A stretch of DNA of 62,709 nucleotides from an uncultured Lachnospiraceae bacterium. Its GTDB lineage: Bacteria > Bacillota > Clostridia > Lachnospirales > Lachnospiraceae. The position numbers were made by a program, and so were the translations under genes. The DNA lies in assembly GCA_949738465.1 (NCBI GenBank), contig CATJBQ010000126.1, forward strand, positions 1-62,709. Direction: 5' to 3'. Of the stretch, positions 18,377 through 27,634 are shown piece after piece (within the stretch, counting starts at the first letter, position 1; every line of letters begins with the position of its first letter). The notes beneath the pieces are model-generated. The model saw nothing but the letters and a program-made list of their open reading frames with translations. It searched no databases and had not been told where the DNA came from.

Positions 18377-19246
18377 TTAACCTTTTAATCCGCCAGTGGT
18401 TATACTGTTCATAATCTGTTCCTGAAAACAGAGAAACAATATCATAGTTGGTATACAAGCCATCACAACACCCGCAAAATAGACCGGGAAGTTGATATTA
18501 AACGATGAAATTTTTTCATAAAGGTACAGCCCCGACGCGATGGTGGGATAATCCGGCAAATAATAGACGGATGTTTCCCAGTCATTCCAGCCGCCGATCA
18601 GCATGACCATGAAAAGAGACAGGACGGCCGGCTTCGCGATGGGAAGCATCACCTTCAAATAAATCCACAGATCGCTGGCTCCGTCCAGTTGGGCCGCTTC
18701 TGCATACTCCCAGGAAACTCCCTTAAAATAGGAACGCAGGATCAGAAACATACTTCCCACGCCGGAAGCGGACGCCAGAAGGATCAAGGGAGAATTATAC
18801 ATCCCGGTCCTCAGATACAATTTCAGCGTTGCCGCCTGGGAACCGTACAGCGGGATCATCATGGAAGCCAGGATTACCACATTGATGATCTTCTTTCCCA
18901 CAAACTCATATTTGCTCATAATATAAGCAGTGGTAGTGCAGACTGCCGCAGAGATCAGCGACTTTCCCACCGTCAGCCAGACGGAATTAAAAAACATCTC
19001 AAACACATTGTGCCCTTTTACGTTCAGCAGCTCAAAGGCCTCTATGTAATTACGGAAAAGCCATTCCTTAGGAAAGAAGGTATTTTTATCCACAATATAC
19101 TCCACCGGATCCTTCAGGGAGGAAACGACCGCCCAGATCAGGGAATACACAAGGGTACCGGCAAAGAATGCAAATATCAGAAAAGCAACGATTTTCCCAA
19201 GGGTGACCTTACTTAATCTCTTTCTGATCTTTTTTCTGATCTTCAT
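18377..19246 (-). CDS. Carbohydrate ABC transporter permease (MalG type)
   Basis: A 289-residue inner-membrane permease from the ATG at 19246 (MKIRKKIRKRLSK). A GTG four codons upstream sits inside the Shine-Dalgarno AAGGAGG, so it is less likely. About six membrane segments are visible, and the EAA loop reads EYAEAAQLDGASDLWIYLKV-LP, which couples the permease to its ATPase. The C-terminus (CFQEQIMNSITTGGLKG) is the usual MalG-type ending. It pairs with the permease encoded just upstream (19263-20186). Confidence 0.92.
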   Translation of the reverse strand: MKIRKKIRKRLSKVTLGKIVAFLIFAFFAGTLVYSLIWAVVSSLKDPVEYIVDKNTFFPKEWLFRNYIEAFELLNVKGHNVFEMFFNSVWLTVGKSLISAAVCTTTAYIMSKYEFVGKKIINVVILASMMIPLYGSQAATLKLYLRTGMYNSPLILLASASGVGSMFLILRSYFKGVSWEYAEAAQLDGASDLWIYLKVMLPIAKPAVLSLFMVMLIGGWNDWETSVYYLPDYPTIASGLYLYEKISSFNINFPVYFAGVVMACIPTMILFLCFQEQIMNSITTGGLKG

Positions 19247-19262
19247 CTTATCTTCCACCTCC

Positions 19263-20186
19263 TTAATAAGAAATATCGTCCGGTAGCCGGTTGATCAGCC
19301 AGTTGCAGAGCAGAACAATGGGCACGGAGCAAATGCTTAAGCAAAGGCCAAAGGCCGCCGCATAATTGAACTGCTGGTTCACAATTACATATTCATACAT
19401 CCAGTAGGAAATGGTACTGGTACCATACATTCCTCCGGTAAAGAGCAGGATGGGGCCGCTGGCGCCAAAGCATCCGATGCAGGATAAGAGCATAGTGGTT
19501 CCGAAGGTGGGCGCAATGATGGGCATTACGATCTTCCACATCTCCTGGAAGCTGTTCACCCCGTCCAGCCTTGCCGATTCGATCACCGATTCCGGAATCC
19601 GGTTCATGGCGCCGGAATATATGATCAGATTCATTCCCAGTCCGGTCCAGATCACAAAAACCACGATACAGATGGTGGCATACCGGGCGTCATATAGAAA
19701 ATTGGGCGCCACCTCACCCGTAACAGCCTCCCACAGCACCGCCCCCGGGCCGCCGGCAGAAATCAAGTTCTTGTAAACAGCCGTCAGAGCCACCGTGGAC
19801 AGGATCATCGGCAGTACGAACACAAATCGGAATACGGAATGCAATGGGATCTTCTTATACAGATAATACGCCAGTATGAAGCTGATAAAATTATTCAGAA
19901 TCCCCACGATAAAGTAAATCATGGTATTCCTCAGATTCAATAAGATTTCCGAATCCTTCCCCCGCAGGATATCGTTAAAGAACAGTTTAAAATTCGAAAG
20001 CCCCCACTCTCCCGTGTGCTGATCCTGAAAAGCGATCAGAAATGAGTCCAGATTGACATATACATAGAACACTACAAAATGCAGGATCGCCACCGACAGC
20101 ATCCCATAGACAAACACATGCTTTTTTATGACACGCCGTCTTTTCAGATTCACTTTTTTCATTTCTTGTTTTCCTGTTGTTTCCAC
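19263..20186 (-). CDS. Carbohydrate ABC transporter permease (MalF/UgpA type)
   Basis: A 307-residue permease, first gene of the carbohydrate operon. The GTG at 20186 is preceded by AGGGGGAAG; an ATG eight codons later is an alternative start. A basic N-terminus is followed by about six membrane segments, and the EAA loop reads ESVIESARLDGVNSFQEMWKIVMP. It is transcribed away from the AraC gene at 20466; the leader from the predicted promoter is about 105 bases. Confidence 0.92.
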   Translation of the reverse strand: METTGKQEMKKVNLKRRRVIKKHVFVYGMLSVAILHFVVFYVYVNLDSFLIAFQDQHTGEWGLSNFKLFFNDILRGKDSEILLNLRNTMIYFIVGILNNFISFILAYYLYKKIPLHSVFRFVFVLPMILSTVALTAVYKNLISAGGPGAVLWEAVTGEVAPNFLYDARYATICIVVFVIWTGLGMNLIIYSGAMNRIPESVIESARLDGVNSFQEMWKIVMPIIAPTFGTTMLLSCIGCFGASGPILLFTGGMYGTSTISYWMYEYVIVNQQFNYAAAFGLCLSICSVPIVLLCNWLINRLPDDISY

Positions 20187-20297
20187 ATTCTTCCCCCTTT
20201 GTTATTTTCTCCATGGTATTCCCGATGGATCCGACTTTTTCTTCGTCATATTGACGCATATCAGACTTTATTATGTATATTCTTTGTCTTATTTTAT

Positions 20298-20326
20298 AAT
20301 ATACCTCACATGCTCTCTGAATTCAA
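20298..20326 (-). promoter_or_regulatory. Predicted promoter of the carbohydrate operon (region A)
   Basis: On the minus strand TTGAAT (20326-20321), 17 bases, TATATT (20303-20298). The imperfect match suits an activator-dependent promoter, and the divergent neighbour is an AraC-type regulator. Confidence 0.55.
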
Positions 20327-20331
20327 TTCAG
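20317..20331. promoter_or_regulatory. 15-bp palindrome over the -35 box of the carbohydrate operon
   Basis: CTGAATT-C-AATTCAG is a perfect inverted repeat around one central base. It covers the predicted -35 element and lies between the two divergent promoters, so it may bind a regulator. AraC proteins usually prefer direct repeats, so the binder is uncertain. Confidence 0.35.
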
Positions 20332-20390
20332 TATTCCGAAGCAAATATTAGGGCAAAAGCAAACTTTTCTATCCTTTTTTCCGAAAGGAC

Positions 20391-20419
20391 TTGCAGATTC
20401 TCCCATGATTCTTTATAAT
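20391..20419 (+). promoter_or_regulatory. Predicted promoter of the AraC-type regulator gene
   Basis: TTGCAG (20391-20396), 17 bases, TATAAT (20414-20419) on the plus strand, about 47 bases before the ATG at 20466. The -10 box is exact. Confidence 0.65.
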
Positions 20420-20465
20420 AAAAATCACCAAGAGCAGCAATTCGGACTGGGAGATGCGTTAGAAA

Positions 20466-21377
20466 ATGAAGAACCAAAACAATTATCTGATGCTGGGAGA
20501 CGATTCCATACAGAAAAACGAGAAGATCACCATTTTCAATTCCAATATCGATACTTCTCTGCATAAGCACGATTTTATTGAGCTTGTTTATTTCAAATCC
20601 GGCACCGGCAAGCACTATATCAACGGGGAGACGTTCCATATCTCCAACGGAGATCTCTGTCTGATCAATACCGGTGTGGAGCACTATTACACCATCAACA
20701 ATGAAGCCCACGGTGCGATCGCGGTCAAGAACTGTATTTTTTATTCTGATTTTCTCTCTGAAAAATACGATTCCGACAATTTTATCATGGAAATATGGGC
20801 GGATCTGTTCCCCTCCAGACTTCCGGCGACACCGATCTCCTTCATTCAGATCAACGGCGACTACAACAAGGATTATCTGTCCCTGTTCAATGTCATTGAA
20901 AATGAGATCTCCAGCCGGAAACCCGGATATCTTAAGATCATAAGGGAATGTCTTTCCTCCATGCTGATCAAGATATTGCGGGATCACTGGGAAGCCACAA
21001 ACGATCACCCCATCTCCATCAAAAATATTGCGCTTCTGGAACAGACCATTGCCTACATACAGAAAAATGCCTCCCAAAATCTACTTTTGGAAGACATTGC
21101 AGGCATGATTCATTTTTCTTCTGTGTATTATAATAAACTGCTGAAATTGTATACCGGAATGACCTTCAATAAATTCCTGCAGAAGACCCGCTGTGAGCTG
21201 GCAGGAAAGCTGTTGAAGGAGACAAATGAGACCGTGGGCGCTATCTGCGAAAAAGTGGGATACAACGACTTAAAGCATTTTTTCGTATTATTCAAGGAAT
21301 ATATGGGAACCACCCCCCACAACTATCGAAAAAAATATCTCTCCAAGCTGCATAGGGGCAAGGACTACACTTCCTAG
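20466..21377 (+). CDS. AraC-family transcriptional regulator
   Basis: A 303-residue regulator. The N-terminal half has the cupin-like sensor pattern 'LHKHDFIELVYFKSGTGKHYINGETFHISNGDLCLINTGVEHYY', and the last 100 residues form the double helix-turn-helix: 'NASQNLLLEDIAGMIHFSSVYYNKLLKLYTG' and 'TVGAICEKVGYNDLKHFFVLFKEYMGTTPHNYR'. It is divergent from the ABC transporter operon starting at 20186, and probably activates it in response to the imported sugar. That role is inferred from position and family habit. Its 3' end converges on lacI with only 27 bases between them and no obvious terminator. Confidence 0.93.
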   Translation: MKNQNNYLMLGDDSIQKNEKITIFNSNIDTSLHKHDFIELVYFKSGTGKHYINGETFHISNGDLCLINTGVEHYYTINNEAHGAIAVKNCIFYSDFLSEKYDSDNFIMEIWADLFPSRLPATPISFIQINGDYNKDYLSLFNVIENEISSRKPGYLKIIRECLSSMLIKILRDHWEATNDHPISIKNIALLEQTIAYIQKNASQNLLLEDIAGMIHFSSVYYNKLLKLYTGMTFNKFLQKTRCELAGKLLKETNETVGAICEKVGYNDLKHFFVLFKEYMGTTPHNYRKKYLSKLHRGKDYTS

Positions 21378-21404
21378 CCCGCTTCCGTTACGTGGTATCT
21401 GATT

Positions 21405-22415
21405 TTAACTGCCAGAAGCTTCCGCTTTGATTTTTCTGACGGACCCCCGGATCTTAAGCTCCGGCTCCACGGTGGTGATTACCGGCTGGTTGCTGACAAG
21501 CTTCCCGCTGATATGGTCCTCCATCATCCGTACAATGGAAAGTCCCACATAGTCGATGGGAGGGGATACGGCGGTAATATCCAAAAGCTCCGGCCACTCC
21601 ACATCGTCAACCGTGATCATGCTGATATCCCGGGGGATCTTCAAATGAAGCCTCTGGCACGCCCGGATCACATTCTTTCCGATACTGTATACCCCGGCGA
21701 TGATGGCAGTGGGCTTCAATCTGGTAATCAGCTCCTGAAACTGCTCGTTCAAAACCTCTCCCGGCTTCTCAACCAATACAATATAGTCCTCCGGGCAGGG
21801 AAGGCCCGCTTCCTCCATGGCTCTGCGGTATCCGTCCGCACGGTCGCTACTGTAAGGCGTGCATACGTTAAAAAGCAGGATCCTTCGATGTCCGTTTTCA
21901 ATCAGATATTTTGTTGCCCGATACGCCCCGCAATCATCCCGGACAGAAATGGTGTCAACAAAATCATAGGTCCGGTTGAACAATTGTATCACCGCAACGC
22001 CCTTTTGATGCAGCGTTTCCACAATACTCCGGTTCTTAGAGGAAACGGGCATAAAGGCGATCCCCATCGCCTGTGTGCTGGCAAACAGCTCCAGATTCTT
22101 GCGCTCTACCTTGTAATCCCCATTGCTGTAAGAAAGGATGAGCTGATACCCCTTCTTCTTCAATTCTTCTTCCATCGCCTTGATAATCGTGGTATAAAAG
22201 GGGTTGTCTATGTCACAGATATCCAGCCCTATGAAATTGCTCTTATTGCTTTTCAGACTCCGGGCCAGAAGGTTCGGCGTGTAGCCCAGCTCCTTTGCCG
22301 CCTTCAGCACACGCTCCTGCATCTCCGGCTTAATACTTGCTCCTTCACGGAAAGCCCGCGATGCAGTTGAGGTGGAAACACCCGCCCGCAGGGCCACATC
22401 ATTCAACGTTGACAT
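21405..22415 (-). CDS. LacI-family transcriptional regulator
   Basis: A 336-residue repressor. The N-terminal HTH reads LNDVALRAGVSTSTASRAFREG with the hinge motif 'PNLLARSLKSNKSNFIGL', followed by a periplasmic-binding-protein-like sugar-sensing core (IILSYSNGDYKVERKN...; SMITVDDVEWPELLDITAVSPP). It has its own strong promoter and an operator-like TCAACGTTGA right at its start codon. A related palindrome covers the promoter of the locus at 22474-28957, so it most likely represses that locus and itself. Confidence 0.93.
   Translation of the reverse strand: MSTLNDVALRAGVSTSTASRAFREGASIKPEMQERVLKAAKELGYTPNLLARSLKSNKSNFIGLDICDIDNPFYTTIIKAMEEELKKKGYQLILSYSNGDYKVERKNLELFASTQAMGIAFMPVSSKNRSIVETLHQKGVAVIQLFNRTYDFVDTISVRDDCGAYRATKYLIENGHRRILLFNVCTPYSSDRADGYRRAMEEAGLPCPEDYIVLVEKPGEVLNEQFQELITRLKPTAIIAGVYSIGKNVIRACQRLHLKIPRDISMITVDDVEWPELLDITAVSPPIDYVGLSIVRMMEDHISGKLVSNQPVITTVEPELKIRGSVRKIKAEASGS
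22403..22412. promoter_or_regulatory. Operator-like palindrome at the lacI start codon
   Basis: TCAACGTTGA, formed by codons 2-5 of lacI. It shares the AACGTT core with the palindromes at 28984-28997 and 29059-29076, which suggests self-regulation by LacI. Confidence 0.45.
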
Positions 22416-22447
22416 AGAACCTCATTTCCTTTCACAAAATTATTGAC

Positions 22448-22477
22448 ATTATACCAAACTTCCCGTATGACTGTCAA
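22448..22477 (-). promoter_or_regulatory. Strong predicted promoter of lacI
   Basis: On the minus strand TTGACA (22477-22472), 18 bases, TATAAT (22453-22448). Both boxes are exact consensus. The -35 box overlaps the stop codon of the glycosidase gene at 22474, so lacI can be transcribed apart from the sugar genes in front of it. Confidence 0.8.
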
Positions 22478-23994
22478 TCAAGCGGCGCATTTTTCGTGTC
22501 CAGAAAACGGATCTCCATATCCGAAAACTCCGCCTTTGCCCGATCCAGGAACAGCCCCATGATTCCATCCCGAAACAAATAGGATACACACTGGATATAC
22601 AAAACATCATCCAGATATACCTCATAATGATTTCCAAGGCAGACTACCCGCAGATGATAGCTTCTGCCATGCTCCAGAGAGCATTTCCGGCAGTCGATGA
22701 TTCCGGTTCCCGGCATGCGGCAGAAAATCAGCTTCTGCCATTTATAATCCAGAACCACCCCATAGCCGCTATAACCGTCCGACTGCTTGAACACCACTCC
22801 GGCCGCCGCCCCCTCCTCCACGCGGATCCGGAGGGAATACACAAAGGTTTCCGCCCTGAGGTCAAACTGATAACGGTTCCAGCAGGTCCCAATCTGCCCC
22901 GTGATCCGCTCTCCTGCGGCCTTCCATTCCGCTATCGTCTCATACAGCACCCGGAAATCCTTAAGCGGACGGTTCCGTATCTCCTCCGTCAGCAGATTTT
23001 GCGAGCATTTTTCCTCCAGCAGGTCGGCATATACCGCCCGCAGATGGCCGTTTACAACCCGGTATTCCTTGGGCGTCGTCAAAAGCCCCGCCGACGGCTC
23101 CCCGCAGTCATGGGATCCCTGCCGTTCCAGCATCGTATACAGCACATACCGTTTTCCGTTAAAAACAAGGGAACGGCAGCTAATTCCGTTGGGAAGCCGT
23201 GAACCCAGGATTACATTGTCTGATTCTTCGGTATAGATTCCGTCCACCCGGTCGCTGACGGCATAGATGGTTCCCCCCACCAGCTCCTCCTCCTCAAACA
23301 GATCCCTGCTGCCGTATTCATTGCTTACCAGCAGCGTCATATACCAGCGTCCTTCCATGTAGAACACATCCGGCACCTCAATGATGGTATGCCGCTTTGT
23401 GGTAAAAACAGGCCCCACATGACGCCAGTGAAGAAGATCCCGGGAATATACGCAGACAATCACCGCTCCCTTGGGCATCTCCCGGGCAGGCATTCTCGCC
23501 GCATAAAATCCATAATAGCCTGCCCCTTCGGGATCCTCTACCACCACCAGGTCCCGGCAGTCGACAATCCCCCACAGCGCCGGATTGTCCTCACAGCAGA
23601 AATGCTCAGGATCCGGTTCCAGCACCGGGTTATGGGGATATTTTTCAAAATGGCAAAAATCCTTACTGACCGCCAGGGCAATCCGCTGGATACGCCCCTC
23701 GTTGCGGGAGTCCCTCTGAGTATAAAAAAGGTAACAGGACCCCTCCCGTTCGAAGGCACAGCCGGTAAAAAGATTCAAGTCCTCGCCGCTTCCCTCCACT
23801 CCCGGCTCTAACGCATTCGGCAGCTCCTGCCAGTCAAGCAGGTTGCGGGAGACCGCATGGCCGATGCCGTAGGCCTCCCGCAGGGTCCGGTGGGACCCTG
23901 GCGCAAGTACTTGAAGATGAAACGCGTGTACCTCCCCTTCGTGGTTGAGATACCAGGTATCCCACATACGCATTCCATTTGGATGATAATTCAT
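22474..23994 (-). CDS. Beta-propeller glycoside hydrolase (GH32/GH43-like)
   Basis: A 506-residue cytoplasmic protein starting MNYHPNGMRMWDTWYLNHEG; AGAGAGGAG precedes this ATG. The first 330 residues show the blade pattern of five-bladed propeller glycosidases: 'MWDTWYLNHEGEVHAFHLQ', 'NLFTGCAFEREGSCYLFYTQRD', 'GYYGFYAARM', 'HTIIEVPDVFYMEGRWYMTL'. The C-terminal 150 residues look like the beta-sandwich found in GH32-clan enzymes (FDLRAETFVYSLRIRVEEG, GYGVVLDYKWQKLIFCR). The classical NDPNG motif of GH32 is absent, so the exact family is open. It is last in the transporter operon, before lacI. Confidence 0.75.
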   Translation of the reverse strand: MNYHPNGMRMWDTWYLNHEGEVHAFHLQVLAPGSHRTLREAYGIGHAVSRNLLDWQELPNALEPGVEGSGEDLNLFTGCAFEREGSCYLFYTQRDSRNEGRIQRIALAVSKDFCHFEKYPHNPVLEPDPEHFCCEDNPALWGIVDCRDLVVVEDPEGAGYYGFYAARMPAREMPKGAVIVCVYSRDLLHWRHVGPVFTTKRHTIIEVPDVFYMEGRWYMTLLVSNEYGSRDLFEEEELVGGTIYAVSDRVDGIYTEESDNVILGSRLPNGISCRSLVFNGKRYVLYTMLERQGSHDCGEPSAGLLTTPKEYRVVNGHLRAVYADLLEEKCSQNLLTEEIRNRPLKDFRVLYETIAEWKAAGERITGQIGTCWNRYQFDLRAETFVYSLRIRVEEGAAAGVVFKQSDGYSGYGVVLDYKWQKLIFCRMPGTGIIDCRKCSLEHGRSYHLRVVCLGNHYEVYLDDVLYIQCVSYLFRDGIMGLFLDRAKAEFSDMEIRFLDTKNAPLD

Positions 23995-24025
23995 AGCCGA
24001 ACTCCTCTCTGTGATAGATTTCCTT

Positions 24026-25651
24026 TTAATACGTGGGCTTTGATTTATTCGGCTGTAATTCATTGATCTCGTCAATGATCTGCTGGCCTCCTGCCTGCTT
24101 CCACTGCTCCACGGCCCCCGCAAATTCCTCCCGGGTAATTGCCGGATTCGTAATAATTCCGGAATACCAGTAGCTGGTCAGATAGGATTCCCCAAGCTGC
24201 GCCCCGATTTCCACATTGGTGGGCGACACCACCGTGGGATTCAGATAATCGTAGTATTTGTTGGCACAGTATTCCTCCCACTTCGTCTTGAAATATTCCA
24301 GATAATCGCCACAGCCAATGGCGTCAAAATTGCGTTGATAATCATCCCAGCTAAAGTTATCCTCCGGCTTGTGCACAAAGGTCAGGGGCTCAATCTGGGA
24401 AGACTTATAATCGGCCTCCCGCTCCGTATCCGGAATCGAAGCCTTGTTGCCATCCGCATCCGTGGTATATGTTTTCCCTTCAATCCCCCATTTGCGGAAA
24501 TCATTTCCATCCGTCAGCGTCCAGCTTAAGAACCGCATAATGCCGTCCACATCCTGACATGACGCCGCGATATAGTACCCCCTGTCCATGGGAAAGGAAA
24601 TGCGTGTGCCTCCTTTGATTCCGGCAGGCCCGGTTAAAGGTGACAAAATACCGATCTTTGCATCCGGATCGTTTTTGGCAAGCTCTGTATAATAGGTGGT
24701 AAACTGGTTAAACACACCGGCAATCACAGCCGCACGGCTGGTCTTAAACTTCTGCTCCCCAAAGGTCAGATCCGGATTCACATCCGCCTCCTTGTCCAGG
24801 AGCCCCCTGTTTTGCATATCCTGCAGCCAGAATGCAAAATCCCTGCTTTCTTCACTGAGATAATCCGGAACAATGTTCCCTTCACTGTCCGGCGTCCAGC
24901 CGCTGACGGTGGCGCCAAAGGAGGTTGCCAGATCCTTGCAGATCCAGGCGGTAGCCCCGGCACATACGGTCATTGGCGTAACATCCGGCATTTCCGTCTG
25001 GATCTTTTCCAGGGCCGCCTCCAGATCTTCGATGGTCTCCGGCTCCGGAAGATTCAGCTCCTCAAACCAGTCCTGCCGGTAATAGACGAAAAAGGGCATC
25101 TCCGCCACACAGGTATTGGGCAGGAAATAGATGTGCCCGTCCTCGGGGTTTCGAAGGGTCTCCCAGAGGGAATCGTCCGCCAGCTCCTTTAGGGCCGGAT
25201 AGGTTTCCAGATACGGATCCAGCGGTGTAAATGCCCCCTGGTTTTCCAGATCACGCCAATAGGAATCCACCGGCCCCATGGCCATCATCATGTCTGGCAG
25301 GCTGCCGGAACCGGCAATGGTCTTTGCCTTGGCGTCATACTCGCCGATGGGCGTGATCTGCACCTCGACTTCTACATTGGCCATCTCCTTTAACGCCTGC
25401 TCATAGGCCCCGCCCTTGGTAAAGGTTGCCTCTCCCCATACGCCCCGCATAAAGGTGAATGTTACCGGAGCTTCGGCGTTGCCGGTTTCATCCGCCTGGC
25501 CGGTTTCCTCTCTGCCGCCATCGCTTAAATTCTCCTGTTTCCCAGCGGAGCCCTCTTTTTCTTTAGGGGTATCCCCACACCCGCCAAACACGGAAACCGT
25601 TGTCGCCGCTGCCAGCAGCAGCGCACATAATCTGTACATTTTTGCTTTCAT
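24026..25651 (-). CDS. LipO-like solute-binding lipoprotein of a carbohydrate ABC transporter
   Basis: A 541-residue extracellular solute-binding protein with signal peptide and lipobox VFGGC near residue 24, a Lys/Glu/Gly-rich linker, then 'VTFTFMRGVWGEATFTKGGAYEQALKEMANVEVEVQ'. The pattern 'YYRQDWFEELNLPEPETIEDLEAALEKIQ' and the late 'WDDYQRNFDAIGCGDYLEYFKTKWEEY' are typical of the LipO/YtcQ subgroup that works with LplB and LplC permeases, which lie directly upstream. The partner LplC-type permease gene is interrupted, so import through this system may be impaired. Confidence 0.9.
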   Translation of the reverse strand: MKAKMYRLCALLLAAATTVSVFGGCGDTPKEKEGSAGKQENLSDGGREETGQADETGNAEAPVTFTFMRGVWGEATFTKGGAYEQALKEMANVEVEVQITPIGEYDAKAKTIAGSGSLPDMMMAMGPVDSYWRDLENQGAFTPLDPYLETYPALKELADDSLWETLRNPEDGHIYFLPNTCVAEMPFFVYYRQDWFEELNLPEPETIEDLEAALEKIQTEMPDVTPMTVCAGATAWICKDLATSFGATVSGWTPDSEGNIVPDYLSEESRDFAFWLQDMQNRGLLDKEADVNPDLTFGEQKFKTSRAAVIAGVFNQFTTYYTELAKNDPDAKIGILSPLTGPAGIKGGTRISFPMDRGYYIAASCQDVDGIMRFLSWTLTDGNDFRKWGIEGKTYTTDADGNKASIPDTEREADYKSSQIEPLTFVHKPEDNFSWDDYQRNFDAIGCGDYLEYFKTKWEEYCANKYYDYLNPTVVSPTNVEIGAQLGESYLTSYWYSGIITNPAITREEFAGAVEQWKQAGGQQIIDEINELQPNKSKPTY

Positions 25652-25748
25652 TTCTTCTCCTCCTTGTGGTTTCTATTTTCTCACAATTTCTTGTGAAGGG
25701 TACATTTGTATATAACATTAGTAAAAGCACTTATCATATTCAATCGGC

Positions 25749-26672
25749 TTACTCCTTTACTGCCCCGATGATAATCCCTTTTACAAAATATTTCTGCAGG
25801 AACGGATACACCAGAAGAATCGGCACTGTGGCAAATATGATCACCGCGGCCTTGATATTTTCCGGCTGCAGCGTCACCTTTCCCACATCGACCACGTTGT
25901 TGAAATTCTGTCCTCCCATATTCAAGGCGTTCAGATCGATAATGATGGACTTCAGCAGCACCTGCAGCGGCCATTTCGTATTATCGTTGATAAAATACAA
26001 TCCGGTAAAGTAATCGTTCCAATGCCCCACCGCATAAAACAGCCCGATGGTGGCAATGATTGGTTTCGACAGCGGCAGAATGATACGCCATAGCACCTGC
26101 AGTTCACTGGCCCCGTCGATCTTGGCCGATTCCGACAGGCTGTCCGGTATGCCCCAGAAAAAATTCCGCATCAGGATGGCATTAAAAGGCGATATGAGGC
26201 CCGGCAGGATCAGCACCCAGATGGAATCGATCAGATGCAGATTTTTGATCAGGATTTACTGGGGGATCAGGCCGGCCCCAAACAGCATCGGGATCACCAC
26301 ATACCACAGCATCAGCTTGTTTCCCGGCACATGTACCCGGGACAGGGAATAGGCGCAGGTCACTGTAAAAAACAGATTCAGCAGCGTCCCCACAACCGTG
26401 GCAAACACCGTAATCCCAAAGGACTTTAAAAGCACCGGCGTGGAAAAAATATATTTGTACGCCTCCAGCGTCACGCTCCTGGGCCAGATCATGGTGGGAT
26501 TCCCATAAATGGCATGGGCTTCGCTTAAGGACTTGGCAAACACATTGATCAGGGGATACAGGCAGACCGCGCTGGCAAGGCAAAGGACTCCTGCAATGAT
26601 TACCCTGGCGTACAGCGGGTTTTCGTTCAGACGGCGCTTTTTTACGTGTTTCATTTGCATTCTCTTTACCAT
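25749..26672 (-). pseudogene. LplC-type carbohydrate ABC permease interrupted by one in-frame TAA
   Basis: The frame encodes a normal MalG/LplC-type permease of about 307 codons but has a TAA at 26258-26256. Reading on each side gives FGAGLIPQ, stop, ILIKNLHLIDSIWVLILPG with no gap, where relatives have PQY(I/F); so one base change from a Tyr codon (TAT or TAC) explains the stop. The EAA loop (LSESAKIDGASELQVLWRIILP) and the C-terminus (KYFVKGIIIGAVKE) lie after the stop. The start at 26672 has GGGGGAGAA upstream and overlaps the LplB gene by 7 bases (ATGGTAA). It could be a real null allele, a recoded stop or a sequencing error. Confidence 0.85.
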
Positions 26673-27604
26673 AAGGATTTCTCCCCCAATCTTTTGATTA
26701 CGGAATTGGCAGTTACAATCAGCGCCACGCTGACAACGCTTTTCATAAGCCCCACCGCCGTGGCTATCTCATATTTGCCGCTGTTTAAGCCGATCCGGTA
26801 CACGTACGTATCCAGAATATCCCCCACGTTGTAAAGGGCAGGCTTTAAAAACATAAATACCTGGTCAAACCCGGCGCTTAATACGTTGGCGATAGCCATC
26901 ACAAGCTGCAGGCAGATGATGGGTCGGATGCCGGGAAGGGTCACATGCCAGGTCTGCCTGAGCCGCCCCGCCCCGTCTAAGGCGGCCGCCTCATAGAGCT
27001 GCAGGTCTACGCCGGAGATAGCCGCCATGTAGATGATGGAAGACCACCCAAAATTCTTGAGAATATCCGTAAGGATGATCATGGGCAGAAACGCGTCCGG
27101 GTTTGTGGTCAGATTGACCGTAGGCGCCCCCATATTTTCCAAAACCATGTTGATCACGCCGTTTGGGCCGGTAAAAGTGTATACAATCCCCGCAAACACC
27201 ACCCAGGAAAGGAAATTTGGGAAATAGGTGATGGTCTGTACTACCTTTTTAAACCGGAGGTTACGGACCTCATTTATCAGCAGCGCAAAAATGATGGGCA
27301 CCGGGAAGGAAAACACAATCCGGGCCAGGCTGATCTTAACGGTATTGAACAGCAGATTCAGAAAATTCCGATCCTGCAGGACATATTTAAAATGCTTCAG
27401 CCCCACCCATTCGCTTTCTAAGATCCCCACAAAGGGTTTGTAATCCTTGAAGGCAATCACAATCCCATAAAAGGCCGAATAACTGAAGATTGCAAAATAC
27501 ACAAATGCCGGCAGGAACAGAATGTATACCCATTTATTCATTACCATCCTGTTCCACAGGCTGCTGCGTCTTCGCACTGCCTGTGTGCTCTTTCCCTTTT
27601 TCAC
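26666..27604 (-). CDS. Carbohydrate ABC transporter permease (LplB type)
   Basis: A 312-residue permease from a GTG at 27604 preceded by GGGAGGG. LplB-type features are the N-terminal 'MNKWVYILFLPAFVYFAIFSYSAFYGIVIAFKDYKP', 'FPNFLSWVVFAGIVYTF', the EAA loop 'LQLYEAAALDGAGRLRQTWHVTLPGI' and the late 'DTYVYRIGLNSGKYEIATAVGL'. It pairs with the interrupted LplC-type permease just downstream, which it overlaps. No ATPase gene is in the operon. Confidence 0.93.
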   Translation of the reverse strand: MKKGKSTQAVRRRSSLWNRMVMNKWVYILFLPAFVYFAIFSYSAFYGIVIAFKDYKPFVGILESEWVGLKHFKYVLQDRNFLNLLFNTVKISLARIVFSFPVPIIFALLINEVRNLRFKKVVQTITYFPNFLSWVVFAGIVYTFTGPNGVINMVLENMGAPTVNLTTNPDAFLPMIILTDILKNFGWSSIIYMAAISGVDLQLYEAAALDGAGRLRQTWHVTLPGIRPIICLQLVMAIANVLSAGFDQVFMFLKPALYNVGDILDTYVYRIGLNSGKYEIATAVGLMKSVVSVALIVTANSVIKRLGEKSLW

Positions 27605-27634
27605 TTTGTGTCCCTCCCTCGTCTTATCATGAAT

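Noticed and set aside
20328-21077. Minus-strand frame of 249 codons opposite the AraC gene
   Set aside because: The plus-strand frame has full AraC sensor and HTH motifs and its own promoter; this frame has none.
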